A DNA stretch of 64,000 bases from Cokeromyces recurvatus (taxonomy: Eukaryota; Mucoromycota; Mucoromycetes; Mucorales; Mucoraceae): the NCBI RefSeq assembly GCF_025118155.1, contig NW_026251388.1, positions 1,054,001 to 1,118,000 on the forward strand, read 5' to 3'. The position numbers were made by a program, and so were the translations under genes. The notes below the pieces were generated by a model. It had not been told where the DNA came from. It was given only the letters and a program-made list of their open reading frames with translations, and ran no database searches. Shown piece by piece: positions 22,274 to 34,149 of the stretch. The stretch's first letter is position 1; each line of letters opens with the position of its first letter.

Positions 22274-22658
22274 TCTTGTATTAAAAAAAAAAAAAAAAAA
22301 AAAATTGTTCTGTTAGCCATAATGGATAAGCTACATATTATTTGATTAGAGTTATTGATTTAAGTGATGGGATTTTAAGGGTTATTGTTTGAAGATCTTT
22401 TCAAAAGCATTTTATCTTCAAGGACAATATTACTTGAACTGTTTGTTGTTAGACTGCAAGCTTCTTTGTAATGCTTTTAGAACATAATTAAATAAGCTTA
22501 TTAGACATTATAAACGTACATATAAAATTGAAGCATAAAACCCTTCAATATAATGTTTTTTTATAGCAACTATGTTTGTCTCATATTGGTTATATACTTT
22601 AATATTACATATTTAACGATTAAGTTATTTTTTAATATGCTTTTAAATGAATGGCTTC

Positions 22659-22690
<32 letters not shown>

Positions 22691-22852
22691 CAAAGAACTT
22701 TGCAACATTACATAATAATAATAAAAAAGCCTTTTTCAGATCATTTCTGTGACTTGAGTTTTTTGTTCCTAAATTGTAAACTAAGAATTTTTCTCCATGT
22801 TAAAGCGAGTGTATCTCTTCTTTTCAATAAAAACAAATTACTGTAATCTAAC
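22274..22852. other. Intergenic, between GGPP synthase and PARN genes
   Basis: 579 bp, no gene. Contains A and T tracts (about 22281-22304 and 22659-22685). Confidence 0.5.
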
Positions 22853-25442
22853 ATGGAAATCCTTAAGAGTAATTTTGAAGAAAAACTACCTTTGATAAAA
22901 GAAGCTTTACTCGAAGCTGACTTTATTTCTATTGATACTGAACTAACAGGTAATATATATATATATGTATATGTATAAGGCAAATCTAAATCTAAACCTA
23001 TTTATATGATCTAATTAGGCTTAACAACACCCGATGTTCAATTTCAAACTGGCGATGATATAGCAATTAGATATTCAAAGATAAAAAGTTGTGTCCAAGA
23101 GTTTACGATAATTCAATTTGGTGTTTGTGCTTTTAAACGCGATCCAGCTACAGAAAATTATATTGCGAAGCCTTTTAATTTTTATATCTTTGGTGCAGAT
23201 ACTGCTGAAATTCAGAGTCGGCGTGTCTTTTCTGCTTCAGCAAGTAGCTTGACTTTCTTAAGATCTAACAAGTTTGATTTCAATAAATTGATTGATGAAG
23301 GTATTCCTTTCTATAACTATTCAGAAGAAAGCTCTATGTATCAGTCTAATCAAGGGACTAGTCTTGTAAATAGACGTAGTATTATTAATGGTATAAGAAA
23401 AACACACACACACATATATATATATATACACATGCACACATTCATAGTCAAATTTTTTAATGTTAAACTAATATGAATCACATAGAATCAACATTGACTA
23501 AAGCTAATAAAAGTTTCTTGGAATATAATCGAAACTCTATTCAAAAGTGGTTGCAGGACAACACAGAAAAACCCTTAATTGTACAAGTGAATAGTAATTT
23601 TTACAAGAAGCTTATTTATCAAGAAGTTCAAGATAGTAAATATAATGGCTTTTTACAAGCAACTCAAAGAGATAGTAAACATGTACAAATTACAAGATTA
23701 AAAGAAGAAGAGAGAAGAAAAAAGGCAGTTAATGTACGTAAACAAACAAACCACACTATTAAACTTTTTATTTATTTATTTATTTATTAATATGCAAATT
23801 TAGTCACCTAAATTAAACTTTCGTACGATTATTGAATTGATTAGAAAAGCAAATTGCCCAGTGATTGCACATAATGCAGTATTCGATATTTTTCATACGG
23901 TAGATCAATTCTGGCAATACTTACCAAATAATATTCAAGAGTTTAAAAAGATCGCAAACAGCATGTGGCCGACTATTGTAGATACTAAATATTTAGCAGA
24001 ATATCATCCTGCCCTAAAAGTAAAATGATATAGATGTATATCTTATATAACTTTTTATTAATCCGCTCGTTTCTAGACATGCTTTACTTCAACTGTGTTA
24101 GGCACATTATATAATGATGTATATAATGAATTAAAAGAAGCAGGCCAAGAAATTAGTAAGAAATAACATGAAAAGCAAGTAACTTTCTGGTTTTAATCTA
24201 ATTATATGTATATAATAGTTATGGCTGAAAATTTTGATCGCTATTCAGGTATTGGAGGTGAAGTCGAGCATGAGGCTGCTTATGATGCTTACATGACAGG
24301 TGCAATCTATCTTGCTTTTATAGCTTTTATTCGTGAAAAAAAAGGTATTTGCTTGTTTCTTTTTTCTTTCTTTTCTTTTTTTTTTCATTCCTTTTATATT
24401 AATTTACATGCATGTATCTAGATGAGCAAGAAAAAAAAGAAAATAAAGCCCTCATTGGTAAAAGAAAGAGGAATCCAAATGATGAAGGAGAAGAGGAAAA
24501 ATCAGACAGGGATAATGTGTCTGAAATTGAGGAGAAAGCAAATAATGAAGATGAATCCTCAAGTGAAGAAGAGGGAGAAGCATCAAGTGATGATTCTGAC
24601 GATGAATTTTTAAAAAAGAAGAATAAGTCAAGCGTTTTTATGGATAAATCTTTAACACCTTATTACGGACGTATTTTCTTGATGCGTAGTGAAATTCCTT
24701 ATATTAATTTAAAAGGAGAAGAAACAGTGGGTAAGTAAAGTATTTGATAGACATATGCTTATACTTACATATTATATAGAAATAGTAACATATCCAAATA
24801 AATTCTATCTTCATAATATTCCTACTGGTTTAACCAACACTGCCATTGAAAAACTTTATCCAACTATACAGCCTATTGCTATTTCATGGATTAATGAAAA
24901 TAATGCTTGGATCATTTTAAAGGATGAAACAAAGATTCCATTTGTCAAGCTCGGTATGCTTGGTCTATCAGTTGTTCATAGCTTTTTACCTGGTTGTTCA
25001 CGTCAAATAGAAGGGGAAGCATATGGAATTACCAAAGAGGCAAGTAAAATGGAGTTAATCACGCATGAGCAATATTTAGCTCTTTATGGACCAAACAAGA
25101 CAGTAAATTATAATAACGCGGCATCTATAATGAATGCAAATAATGTGGCCCCTATAAACAACGACAATGTCATTACTTCAACAGCTTCTGCTGTTGCTAT
25201 AGCTGCAAAAGAAATCGATAGTACACCCAAAGGTGGATCAAGCTATGATGGTAAGAGATAGTTATATTTAGAATATACCGAGTTATTGATGTATGTATGT
25301 ATGTATATTTATATATATATTAAAATTAGAACTAGATATCCCTTTACCACCTAGCTTTGCTGCATCACTTAAAAGAAATAGAGTTGAAGATGATAATGTA
25401 AATAGTCAAAATGGTTTCAAGAATAGAAAACTGAACGAATAA
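22853..25442 (+). CDS. PARN: Poly(A)-specific ribonuclease, PARN/CAF1 family, 9 exons
   Basis: Cap-stimulated 3' exonuclease that shortens poly(A) tails and trims small RNAs. Exons 22853-22949, 23019-23390, 23486-23733, 23804-24019, 24077-24155, 24219-24344, 24422-24730, 24780-25250, 25330-25442; 676 residues (human 639). DEDD active site: Asp28 and Glu30 in FISIDTELTG, identical numbering to human PARN; then PVIAHNAVFDIFHT (third acidic residue region) and VEHEAAYDAYMTG (His and final Asp). The family segment RRVFSASASSLTFLRSNKFDFNKLI is also present. A Lys/Glu/Asp/Ser-rich linker (about residues 385-445) separates the nuclease from an RRM-like domain (FYLHNIPTGL...AISWINENNAWIIL). The C-terminal tail is low complexity. 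PARN is absent from budding yeast, supporting an early-diverging fungus. Confidence 0.95.
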
Positions 25443-25857
25443 GCATATTTCATACCTTTTACACATCTGATAAATTAGATAACATACAATATAAATCGAG
25501 TATATTTCCATGAATGTATTACCAGAGATTTGTTAATAAACTTTTTTTTTTCTAACAAATATTGTCTATCATTGGCAGAATACTTTATCATACTTTAAGG
25601 TGTAAGTCTATTTTCTTGAATGAAACAATTCCATCTAATAAAAAGTAAACATATTTTTGATGTCCCGTTTGAATAAATAGACAACGTGGTAGTAAAGACT
25701 ATCACTAGCAGCTTTAATTAGAAATACTCAAAAATTCATTCTTATCTTTATTAGCCATGCTTATACGAAAAAAAAAATTAAATATGAAGGTGTAACGCTA
25801 GCTTGTAAACATTAAGATCCTGATGTTAATTGTGTTGGGCAGGTGAACCAAGTTTTA
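25443..25857. other. Intergenic, 3' of PARN
   Basis: 415 bp with no coding signal, ending at the MITE at 25858. Confidence 0.5.
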
Positions 25858-26103
25858 CAGCTAAAAACAAAATAGGTTGGGCCATTCAAAAAAAATTCGG
25901 GATAGTGACGCTGAAAATGGGAAACTCATTTAAAATTGGGATAAATATTTTTTTATTACATTCAATTTTTATAGCCCCTTTTCGTAATCTATACACCTTT
26001 GCCAGAATGATAAGGAGTGTCCCATTTTCAGCGTCGCTGTCCCGAATTTTTTTTGAATGGCCCAAATTATTTTTTGGCTGGCCCAACCTATTTTCTTCAA
26101 CTG
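25858..26103. mobile_element. MITE-like inverted-repeat element with TA flanks
   Basis: 246-bp element flanked by TA on both sides (25856-25857 and 26104-26105). The left end CAGCTAAAAACAAAATAGG and the right end reversed CAGTTGAAGAAAATAGG both run on into GTTGGGCC. The inverted arms extend about 65-85 bp, including ATTCAAAAAAAATTCGGGA and GACGCTGAAAATGGGA, with a roughly 23-bp insertion in the right arm. No coding capacity. TA target and CAG ends suggest mobilisation by a Tc1/mariner transposase. It lies about 130 bp upstream of the next gene's ATG. Confidence 0.85.
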
Positions 26104-26235
26104 TAACCAGCATGTTTTGCCGATATAATAATGTTTTCCTTTTTAACTACAAATACAAGTCACTTAAAAAAAAAACCAGGAACAATAGCAATACTCAACT
26201 CATAAAAACTTTTTAATATTATTAATTATACCATC

Positions 26236-27408
26236 ATGTTAAATCGATGTCAAAACAAATTTGCTTTCTCAAAATTGAATTGGTACATCTCAGCTCTAAA
26301 AATAAATGTACCAAAAAGAATACTAATTTCAACGTTAACAAAATGTCAATATCGAACGACAACCTTATTAGAATCAACAATTCCTGATAAAAACATTGAA
26401 ATATCAACAACTGTATTACCATCAGTTTTAGTACCACCTTTGGATCGGCCAACGCAATTAAATAGTGTTCAGCTAGTAGATCCCCGAGAATATCGACATT
26501 GTTCCGGATTTAATAAGCATAGTGGACAACAATGCAAATACATTCTAAAAGTTGATCCTTCTATTCCACTATCAGAACGTATGTATTGTTACCGTCATTA
26601 TTCAAAGAATCATAAAGATCGAAATAGGTACGAATCTGTAGTAGTGACTAAAGCTAATCGATTAAAAAAACCGACAAAATTAAAAAGAAATAAAGCAACA
26701 CCTTCTGTGAATACAGTAAATATATCCAATAAGCTTTACGATTGCTGGAATTGTAAGTATTGACTTTAATATATTTAGAGGAAGGGAGGAGAGGAAGGGG
26801 AAAAGGAATGTTGTATAGACATATAACTTATGTTCGTTCTAGTGTGGATTGCAGAGAATATAAAAGATGAACAACGAGCCTTAATTCGTCAGGAAATACA
26901 AAAACCTATATCCAAACGTGAAAAGTCCGGTTATATTTATGCATATTTACATGATGAAGACTTAATAGTATCCGAGCATGCATATGCATATTTTAAAATT
27001 GGTCGTACAACAGATCCGCATCGACGTATGTACCAAATACACCGAGATTGCCAGTATATACCCAAGATTATTGAACTGTTCCCGAGCTTTCCCGAACCGT
27101 CTGATACTTCACTCATGGAAAATAATCTGGAACCTTTGAAACATAAATTAGATGAATTGCCAAAATGCCCATTGTCACATAGAGTAGAGAGACTTATACA
27201 TTTAGAATTATCAAGTTTATATCAAAAGGTAATGTTTACATGTCCTAAATGTGGGAAAAAGCATAGAGAATGGTTTCGCGTCAAAAGAACTAAACATCCT
27301 GATGGAAGATTAATGACTGACCAAGAACTTTGGCTATTAAACATCAGGCCAGTTATATTACGATGGATACAATTTGGGGTTCTTGCCTCAGAATTAAAAA
27401 GGATATAG
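26236..27408 (+). CDS. T5orf172 (GIY-YIG-like) domain protein with zinc-binding Cys/His motifs, 2 exons
   Basis: Exons 26236-26752 and 26843-27408; 360 residues. The C-terminal half matches the T5orf172 pattern (PF10544), a GIY-YIG relative: SGYIYAYLHDED, YFKIGRTTDPHRRMYQ, then HRVERLIHLEL and a closing REWFRV. A CPKCGKKH pair sits inside the domain. The N-terminal half has a Cys/His cluster HCSGFNKHSGQQCKY...MYCYRHY resembling a small zinc-binding module, followed by a Lys-rich stretch. The first 45 residues are basic and hydroxylated with no acidic residue, so mitochondrial targeting is possible. Nuclease activity cannot be assumed. Fungi commonly carry such proteins without assigned function. 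Confidence 0.85.
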
Positions 27409-27642
27409 ATTTGGATATATATATATATAATAGTTATTCAAATTTACATTACTATTATTTTATATGTGTATAGATAATAAAAAAAAAAAAGAATAGAACG
27501 ATCTATTTAAAGTGATAAAATAAAATCACAAAAAGTATTAAAATAAGGAAAGAAAGAGTGAAGGGGAATACTGTTAAGTGATTATCGTACAGAAAAAAAA
27601 ATATAAAGTATATAAATATATATATGTGTGTGTGTCGTAAAA

Positions 27643-29808
27643 TTAAGTTACTTCTGTAGAGGCTCCAGTAATAATTCTATCATTAGTATTCGCATTATTT
27701 GTTGTATTATTATTGTCTGAAGTATACTCAATACTAGATGTGGATGGGCAATCGAGATGAGTGTAAAAACTAATCATACAAAGTAAACGATCCTTAATTT
27801 CTTGCCAAATTAATTCACATTCATTATTAACACTGCCTAAGACAGTTGCATTTTCTTGGGCTCGGCGAAGTAGATAAGGGATAACTTCATCAATTGTACC
27901 ATAAGGCAGGTATTTGTAAATTGAATATCCATTTTGAGCTAGAGTATAAGAAATCTGATCTTGCATACCAAACAATTGTCCAAAATGCACAACACCAGAC
28001 TTGGGTAAAATATGATGACGCTCCATTTCTTCTACAGTCAATATTGTAGAATCTCTATTATGGCTAGCGACCATAAATACAATAGGGGTATTTGTAGCTG
28101 TCAAATTAACATCTATGTTCTCTTGATGTTTGTGTAATTTGTTGATTAAATATCGGACACTATTATTGTAGGAAGTATGAGTGTCTTCAATGCTATCATG
28201 AATAGGTGATTCATAACCCATTTTTTGTGAACGCTAATCACATATAATTTAGTTGACTATAAAAAAAATACTATTATGAATATCTGAAGGCTACCTTTCG
28301 TTCTGAGACCATATAAGCACCGCGTACTAATTTAGCAGCAAAAGTAAAATTCTCTTTATCTGCTCTATCCACGTCTCGTTCAATTTTTTTCTGAGCTGTC
28401 TTTGTGTACATTTGATCTATAACATAATATATAAAAAAATAAAGAGAGAGAGAGAGAGAGAGATAAGTAAGAGGAGGAGATAATATACAATCTGAATTAA
28501 AACCTGAAATAGCTTACATGTGTTATACACTATAGGAATATGGTCATTATGTTCTAAACGGTTATATTGTTGCTGCAAATTCATTGCTATATAATCGATA
28601 GCCTCTTGAAAGTAAGATTGTTCAGCATCAATCATTATACCTACTTCAAGTTCATAAGCTAACGTACATACTTCATCCAATCGTTGAACCATTCTATCAT
28701 AAATTTCTAAATCTTCACGAGTTAAAAATACATCATTTTTTGATTTGGAATACACTGTTTCCCACCATACTTTACGACCAGGATTATTTAAACTAAATAA
28801 TGTGATATACTCATTATAGTCTAATGTTCTATCTTGATTTTTTAATTGAGATAAAAAATCAGTTCGTTGCTGTCTTTGAATTTCAGAATACGTTGGAGGG
28901 CAAATATGAGTTGCAACATGCTCTACACATTGACTATCAATACGACCATTTAATTGATACATTTCAAATGCTTTGTTTAAACGGTCTATAACTTGATTCA
29001 ATTGGAGTAATATATCAAGAGGAGCAAGTGCTGTTATCTTTACAGCCACTAATGATTTGTTGATGGAATATTCATCTTGATGTCCTTGTGCTGCAGTTTT
29101 AATGCATGTTTTTAGCATTCTAAGCGTAGCATCCGCTTGTTGCTCCTGCTGCCAATGTTTATTCCTTTTATCATTCTGAATTGCCTTTGTTTCTTCAATA
29201 TGTAAATCAGCTTCAATACTAAGATCTAGTATACAATTAATATTTGATTGCGATAAATGATTCATTGTGATGACACATTCTTCAGCTGTCTCCCCACCAC
29301 AAAATTGTTTGAAAAACGTCTTTTTGGCAAACCAGTAAATGGGATCTTGTAAATGCATTTTTTCTGAGATGTCAATAATGTATGGTGCGATATCGACCAA
29401 CCATGGAACGGTGCATAATTTATATACAAACAGCGCCAATAAAAGTTCTTGCATAGATTTAGATTGTAAAGCTACTCTACTACTATCATCGCTCAATTGG
29501 GAAGTAACGCTCTGAGATTGTAAATTAGTAGAGGTTGAAATGGGTACAGCTTGTGAATCTTTGACCTTAAGTTTATTATCTCTATTATTATAATAGTAAT
29601 AGGAAGTTATAATAGAAATAATTGCAGCTGTAGAAATGGATTTAATATGAATATATCTCTTGGGTGTGCTAACTTCAGGACGAAAAGTAGGTCGTTTAAC
29701 AAGCGTGAGCCTTCTGACATTGGTATTATTAAATTTATAAATAGAGTTTATGTATGTCTTTGTATTGAAGAATAATGAAGAAGCACGCAAAATAAAACGG
29801 CGTTGCAT
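27643..29808 (-). CDS. Proline dehydrogenase, mitochondrial, 3 exons
   Basis: FAD-dependent oxidation of proline to pyrroline-5-carboxylate on the inner mitochondrial membrane, first step of proline catabolism. Exons (minus) 28518-29808, 28295-28416, 27643-28233; 667 residues. The start MQRRFILRASSLFFNTK is a good mitochondrial presequence; an upstream in-frame ATG at 29877 would add a hydrophobic stretch and is less likely. Conserved segments: FKQFCGGETAEEC, LVAVKITALAPLDILL, EVGIMIDAEQSYFQEAID, the exon 2 segment FAAKLVRGAYMVSERK, then FMVASHNRDST, FGQLFGMQDQISYTLA, YKYLPYGTIDEVIPYLLRRA. Convergent with the T5orf172 gene at 234 bp. Confidence 0.95.
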
Positions 29809-30990
29809 ACCAATGCTTAATAAAATAGAATAGAATAGAATAGGAAGAAAGAAAAACAATGATTTTGGTACATTCAAATCTAACCATTATTTATAATGTT
29901 TCTTAAAATGACTTTTTTGATGCATCTGTGACACGTATATAGTCTCTTTTAAGATTAGTCATTTGCCCTCTTATTTTTTTTTTTTAGTGTAGCTTTTGAC
30001 AAAATTATCATCATTTTATAGTCATATAAAATATTTATTTATATATTTATTATAGGTATTGTAAAAGCTAGCTATTAAATGAATGACGCATTTCTTGATC
30101 TGTTACTATTATTTGTATATAAATATATCAAAAGTTTATTAATATTACGTATGACCTGCTTGGAACATGTATAAATAATATTTAGATACTAGGAATATCA
30201 TTTATTTGTATATAATTACGGAAGCTTATATTATCTTCTCATTATAATTAAAATTAAATACTCAATTGAATTGATCACCATAAGATTAAACTATTAATGT
30301 AAATATTACATAAATATATATATATATATATATGTATTAACATAAAATACATTCTTCGACTTTACTCTTGTGTATGCTCAAGTATTCTAGTGAGAACTTG
30401 AGTTGAAGATCCATAAATAAAAAAAAATACGATTATGCAATATGTTAATTAACTATATATGAGATGAATGTAAAGACTGCATAATTTGATGATGCTCATT
30501 TTGCGAATAAATTCAATTTGCGTGAATATATGATATCCTAATACTAGTTGAGCAATTTATTAATTGACAATGACTGTTAGGTCATGAAAGCGTATGTTTC
30601 ATTTTTAGATCTAAATTTATATAAAACTGTTAAAGCATATTTTAGTATTATTAAAAAAGAGAAAATGATTTCTACAGTAGCATATATTCATTCTCCTTTT
30701 GTGAGTTCTTATTACTATCTTAATATAATAGATTTTATTTTATTCTTCGAATAAAAGACAGGTATTGCTACTATTTTTTTTTATTGTTATTTAAACTGTT
30801 TGTTATCGTCATTTTTATGTCCTAAATACTTTATGTTTCACATGATATCCATAAACAAATATTTAGTAATATTGCTTCCAGCTGCTGTTATATCAAGCCA
30901 TTCTTTGATATAATGAATTATAGAATACGATTTATTTAATACTAAATGAATTATTCGGGAAACATAAATGAAGCTTCCTTTTCCTTTTAC

Positions 30991-31025
<35 letters not shown>

Positions 31026-34000
31026 GAAAACCATTCTATTTCATAACTGAGATAATGATATCTATTGCATAAATTAAAGCAGATTATGGATGCCATAGTT
31101 TAATAGTTTAACCATATTATGGATCTGAATACGTTTGCTTATAACTGGATATTTGAAAAAATTAAATTTATAATTTATCTCCATTGTTACAAATAGGATA
31201 GCATTTATTTTTATGCAAAGTAATGATATTATTATTACTATTATTTCTTTGTGTTGTATTAAGTTTGTATAATACCTCTTTTTAGTTATACAATTCCTTT
31301 ATATATATCTTCCAAAAATAATGAAAGATGCTGATAAATAATACAATTTTTTCATTCCTAAAAGAATTTTGCTTTGATATATTCCATAGTATATTCAACC
31401 ATGACCAATTACAAAATATAGGCTTTATTTACAATTCAATACATAGTCTTAATACAAAAACACACACGCACGTACGCACACACATGCAAAGTAATGTATA
31501 CTAAACCTTAACCACTTAGGCCAAGATAGGATATATCTTTTTTTTTTTTAAAAAAAATGCTTTCTAAAGCTGCAGATGTTATTAAAAGCATAATTCTTTT
31601 TTCAATGTTTGTATAAATAAAAAGAATAATAGAGAATATGAACACAGTGTAACAGAATATACTAAAACTAATAATCTCGCCAGTGAGAACTATACATATT
31701 GCTGTTGTACATCTCTTTATGTTTAGTAAGCTACGCTTGCCCGTCAATTAAAGAAAAAAAAATAACATAAACGCGTTTTTTATTTTTTTATGCTGTTTTA
31801 TCTTTTGAGCATATAAAACGCGTAATTAATTAATCGTCCCTAAAATTTTATTAACTATTCTTCTCCAATAATACTTATAAAAGTTATACAACACTTCCAT
31901 TAAAGAAGCAACCTGTTTTTTTTCTTTTTTTGTAAATTTATTCTACATAAATAATCTGAATAGATTTGAAACTGAAACTTTATTGTTTAAATTATTCCTT
32001 TGACACAACACCAAGTCTCCATAATCTGATTTTACTGTGCTATTAATAGTTCTGATTAACGACTTTGATAACTCGATAAATGTACTTGAACATAACGATT
32101 GACAGATTTACAACAGTAGATTTTCACTGTAAACAAATAGAGTTTCATTTTAATATATGATATACAATTTTTTTTTTTGTTATTAGAAAACGATCAAAGT
32201 AAAATTTACAGAAGATAATGATATGACCACTAAAGACTATATCGTTGAAGAAGAATATTTCCTTATATACGAATTATACTTCGTATTTTTTATGTATGAA
32301 TAGCTCATAAAACGTCAATAGCTCGTGCTGTAAGATGCTACTTCAATGTACAAGTATTGTATTCCGTTTTTTAAGAATCCTAACCATGAAATTCTTTTTG
32401 AATTTACGAACGAATTTTAGATTATTACTTAAAATTCCATTTCCCCCCCCTTTTTTTTGACATCCTTATCAGAATGGAACAGATGCAGAAGATTTCTGAG
32501 TCATATATTCTTTTTTGGGTCATCATCCCTTATGTAGTTGTAAACCTCAAACATTTATCTGCTTCATGAACACATTACCGATTAAAAAAAAAAAAAGAGT
32601 TCTATTATTATTAATAGTTAACCAAGTAGCTTGAATTAAAGACAACTTAAGGTAGCTACTAAAGTAAAAAAAAAATTGAACTACCATTTTCACTATTAAT
32701 GTTATTGATACTATAGCAATAGTAGTTTTATTTTTAGGCAAAGCACTTGATCAAAGCTTCAATATAAGGTTAAGGACATTAAGTTTATCCTCTCTGTGTT
32801 TATAGAATATTATGGATCGATTGAATGTTACTGCCTTTTTTTTTTGGGTTAGATATTGCTGTAATATCAAACTAGCTACACAATTGGAAAAATGATCAGG
32901 TGTAATGGCGAACGCGAAAACATCAACTATTCCTTTCCCCTGCCGTTTTCCAACACGTGATATGTCAAATGCATCGGCGTTAAAATTTTAAATATGCTCC
33001 GCTTTAATAACCAGTAAAAAAAATTTGTTTGACAACTAATTTTCACTTCAAAATACATCATCTGAATACTATCCTTTCATTTTCCATTTCTAGTAGGTCC
33101 ACATGATGGTTTAGTTAAACTTTTTCCCGGGTTTGAAAAAAAAAAGTTTGATCTATCATGAACAAAAACAGTATAATACTTGTAGTATGATTTTTCAGTT
33201 TCCTTATCATTTCAAAGAGAGTGAAGTATGTAAATGAACGCAGCACTCCTTCCAATGCTGATATGAAGAATTCAAAAGGACCAAGGATTGAAGAATAGTT
33301 ACTTGCACAACACACTATATATGTGTTGTATATAAATTGTAGAAATGATAATTAGTCAGTCATTGTAATATTGACAAAAGTTAATAAAGAGTACGAAATT
33401 TTTATCTAAAAAAAAATATGAATAGTATTATATACCTTGAGTTGCTTAATTTATATTAATACAAGGTTGAATTGTTTGTTGCCATTAGATATCCTTAGAA
33501 TATCTTATTCTTAGTTCCTAACCAAATATGAGAAGTTCTTCATTATTACTTACTTCTACTTATCCATTTTTAGGATTATTAATAATTTTCTCTTATAATT
33601 GAATATTATTTTATTAAGGAAAGAAGAAAGTTAATCAAATAAGGGGATAGAGTTTATAAAATTGAGATAAAAAAAGAAGGATGAAATAAACTTTATCAAC
33701 AAAAGTTAACCGAGCTCTCCAAATAAACCTATTTTTTCAAAGAATAACAGATTCGATATTTAACGTATAAATCGAAAATGATATATCAACATATAGGACA
33801 AAACGATGAATAAATCTCTTTATAACTATTAACTAATATCAAACATGATTTTCACTATATACATGTATAATAATAATATTATTATTATTATTCAAGCTTA
33901 GATTGTTACACAGTATAAAGCAGTTCAAGTGATATCTATAATAATACTATATATAAACATGTATTACTATTATCAATACATATCTACTATAATCTTTAGA

Positions 34001-34079
34001 TAATAATGATATTTATGTCTAACTAGATATAATATAATTCGATATAATATTGGAGCAAAACTAAATACGATCATAAATA

Positions 34080-34149
34080 GCTTTTTTTTTACTTTTTTTT
34101 TTACTTTTTTTTTACTTTTTTTTTACTTTTTTTTTACTTTTTTTTTCTT
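34080..34149. repeat. T-tract tandem repeat
   Basis: Five or six units of about 12 bp, each tac plus a run of eight to nine T. Low-complexity repeat in the gene desert. Confidence 0.9.
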
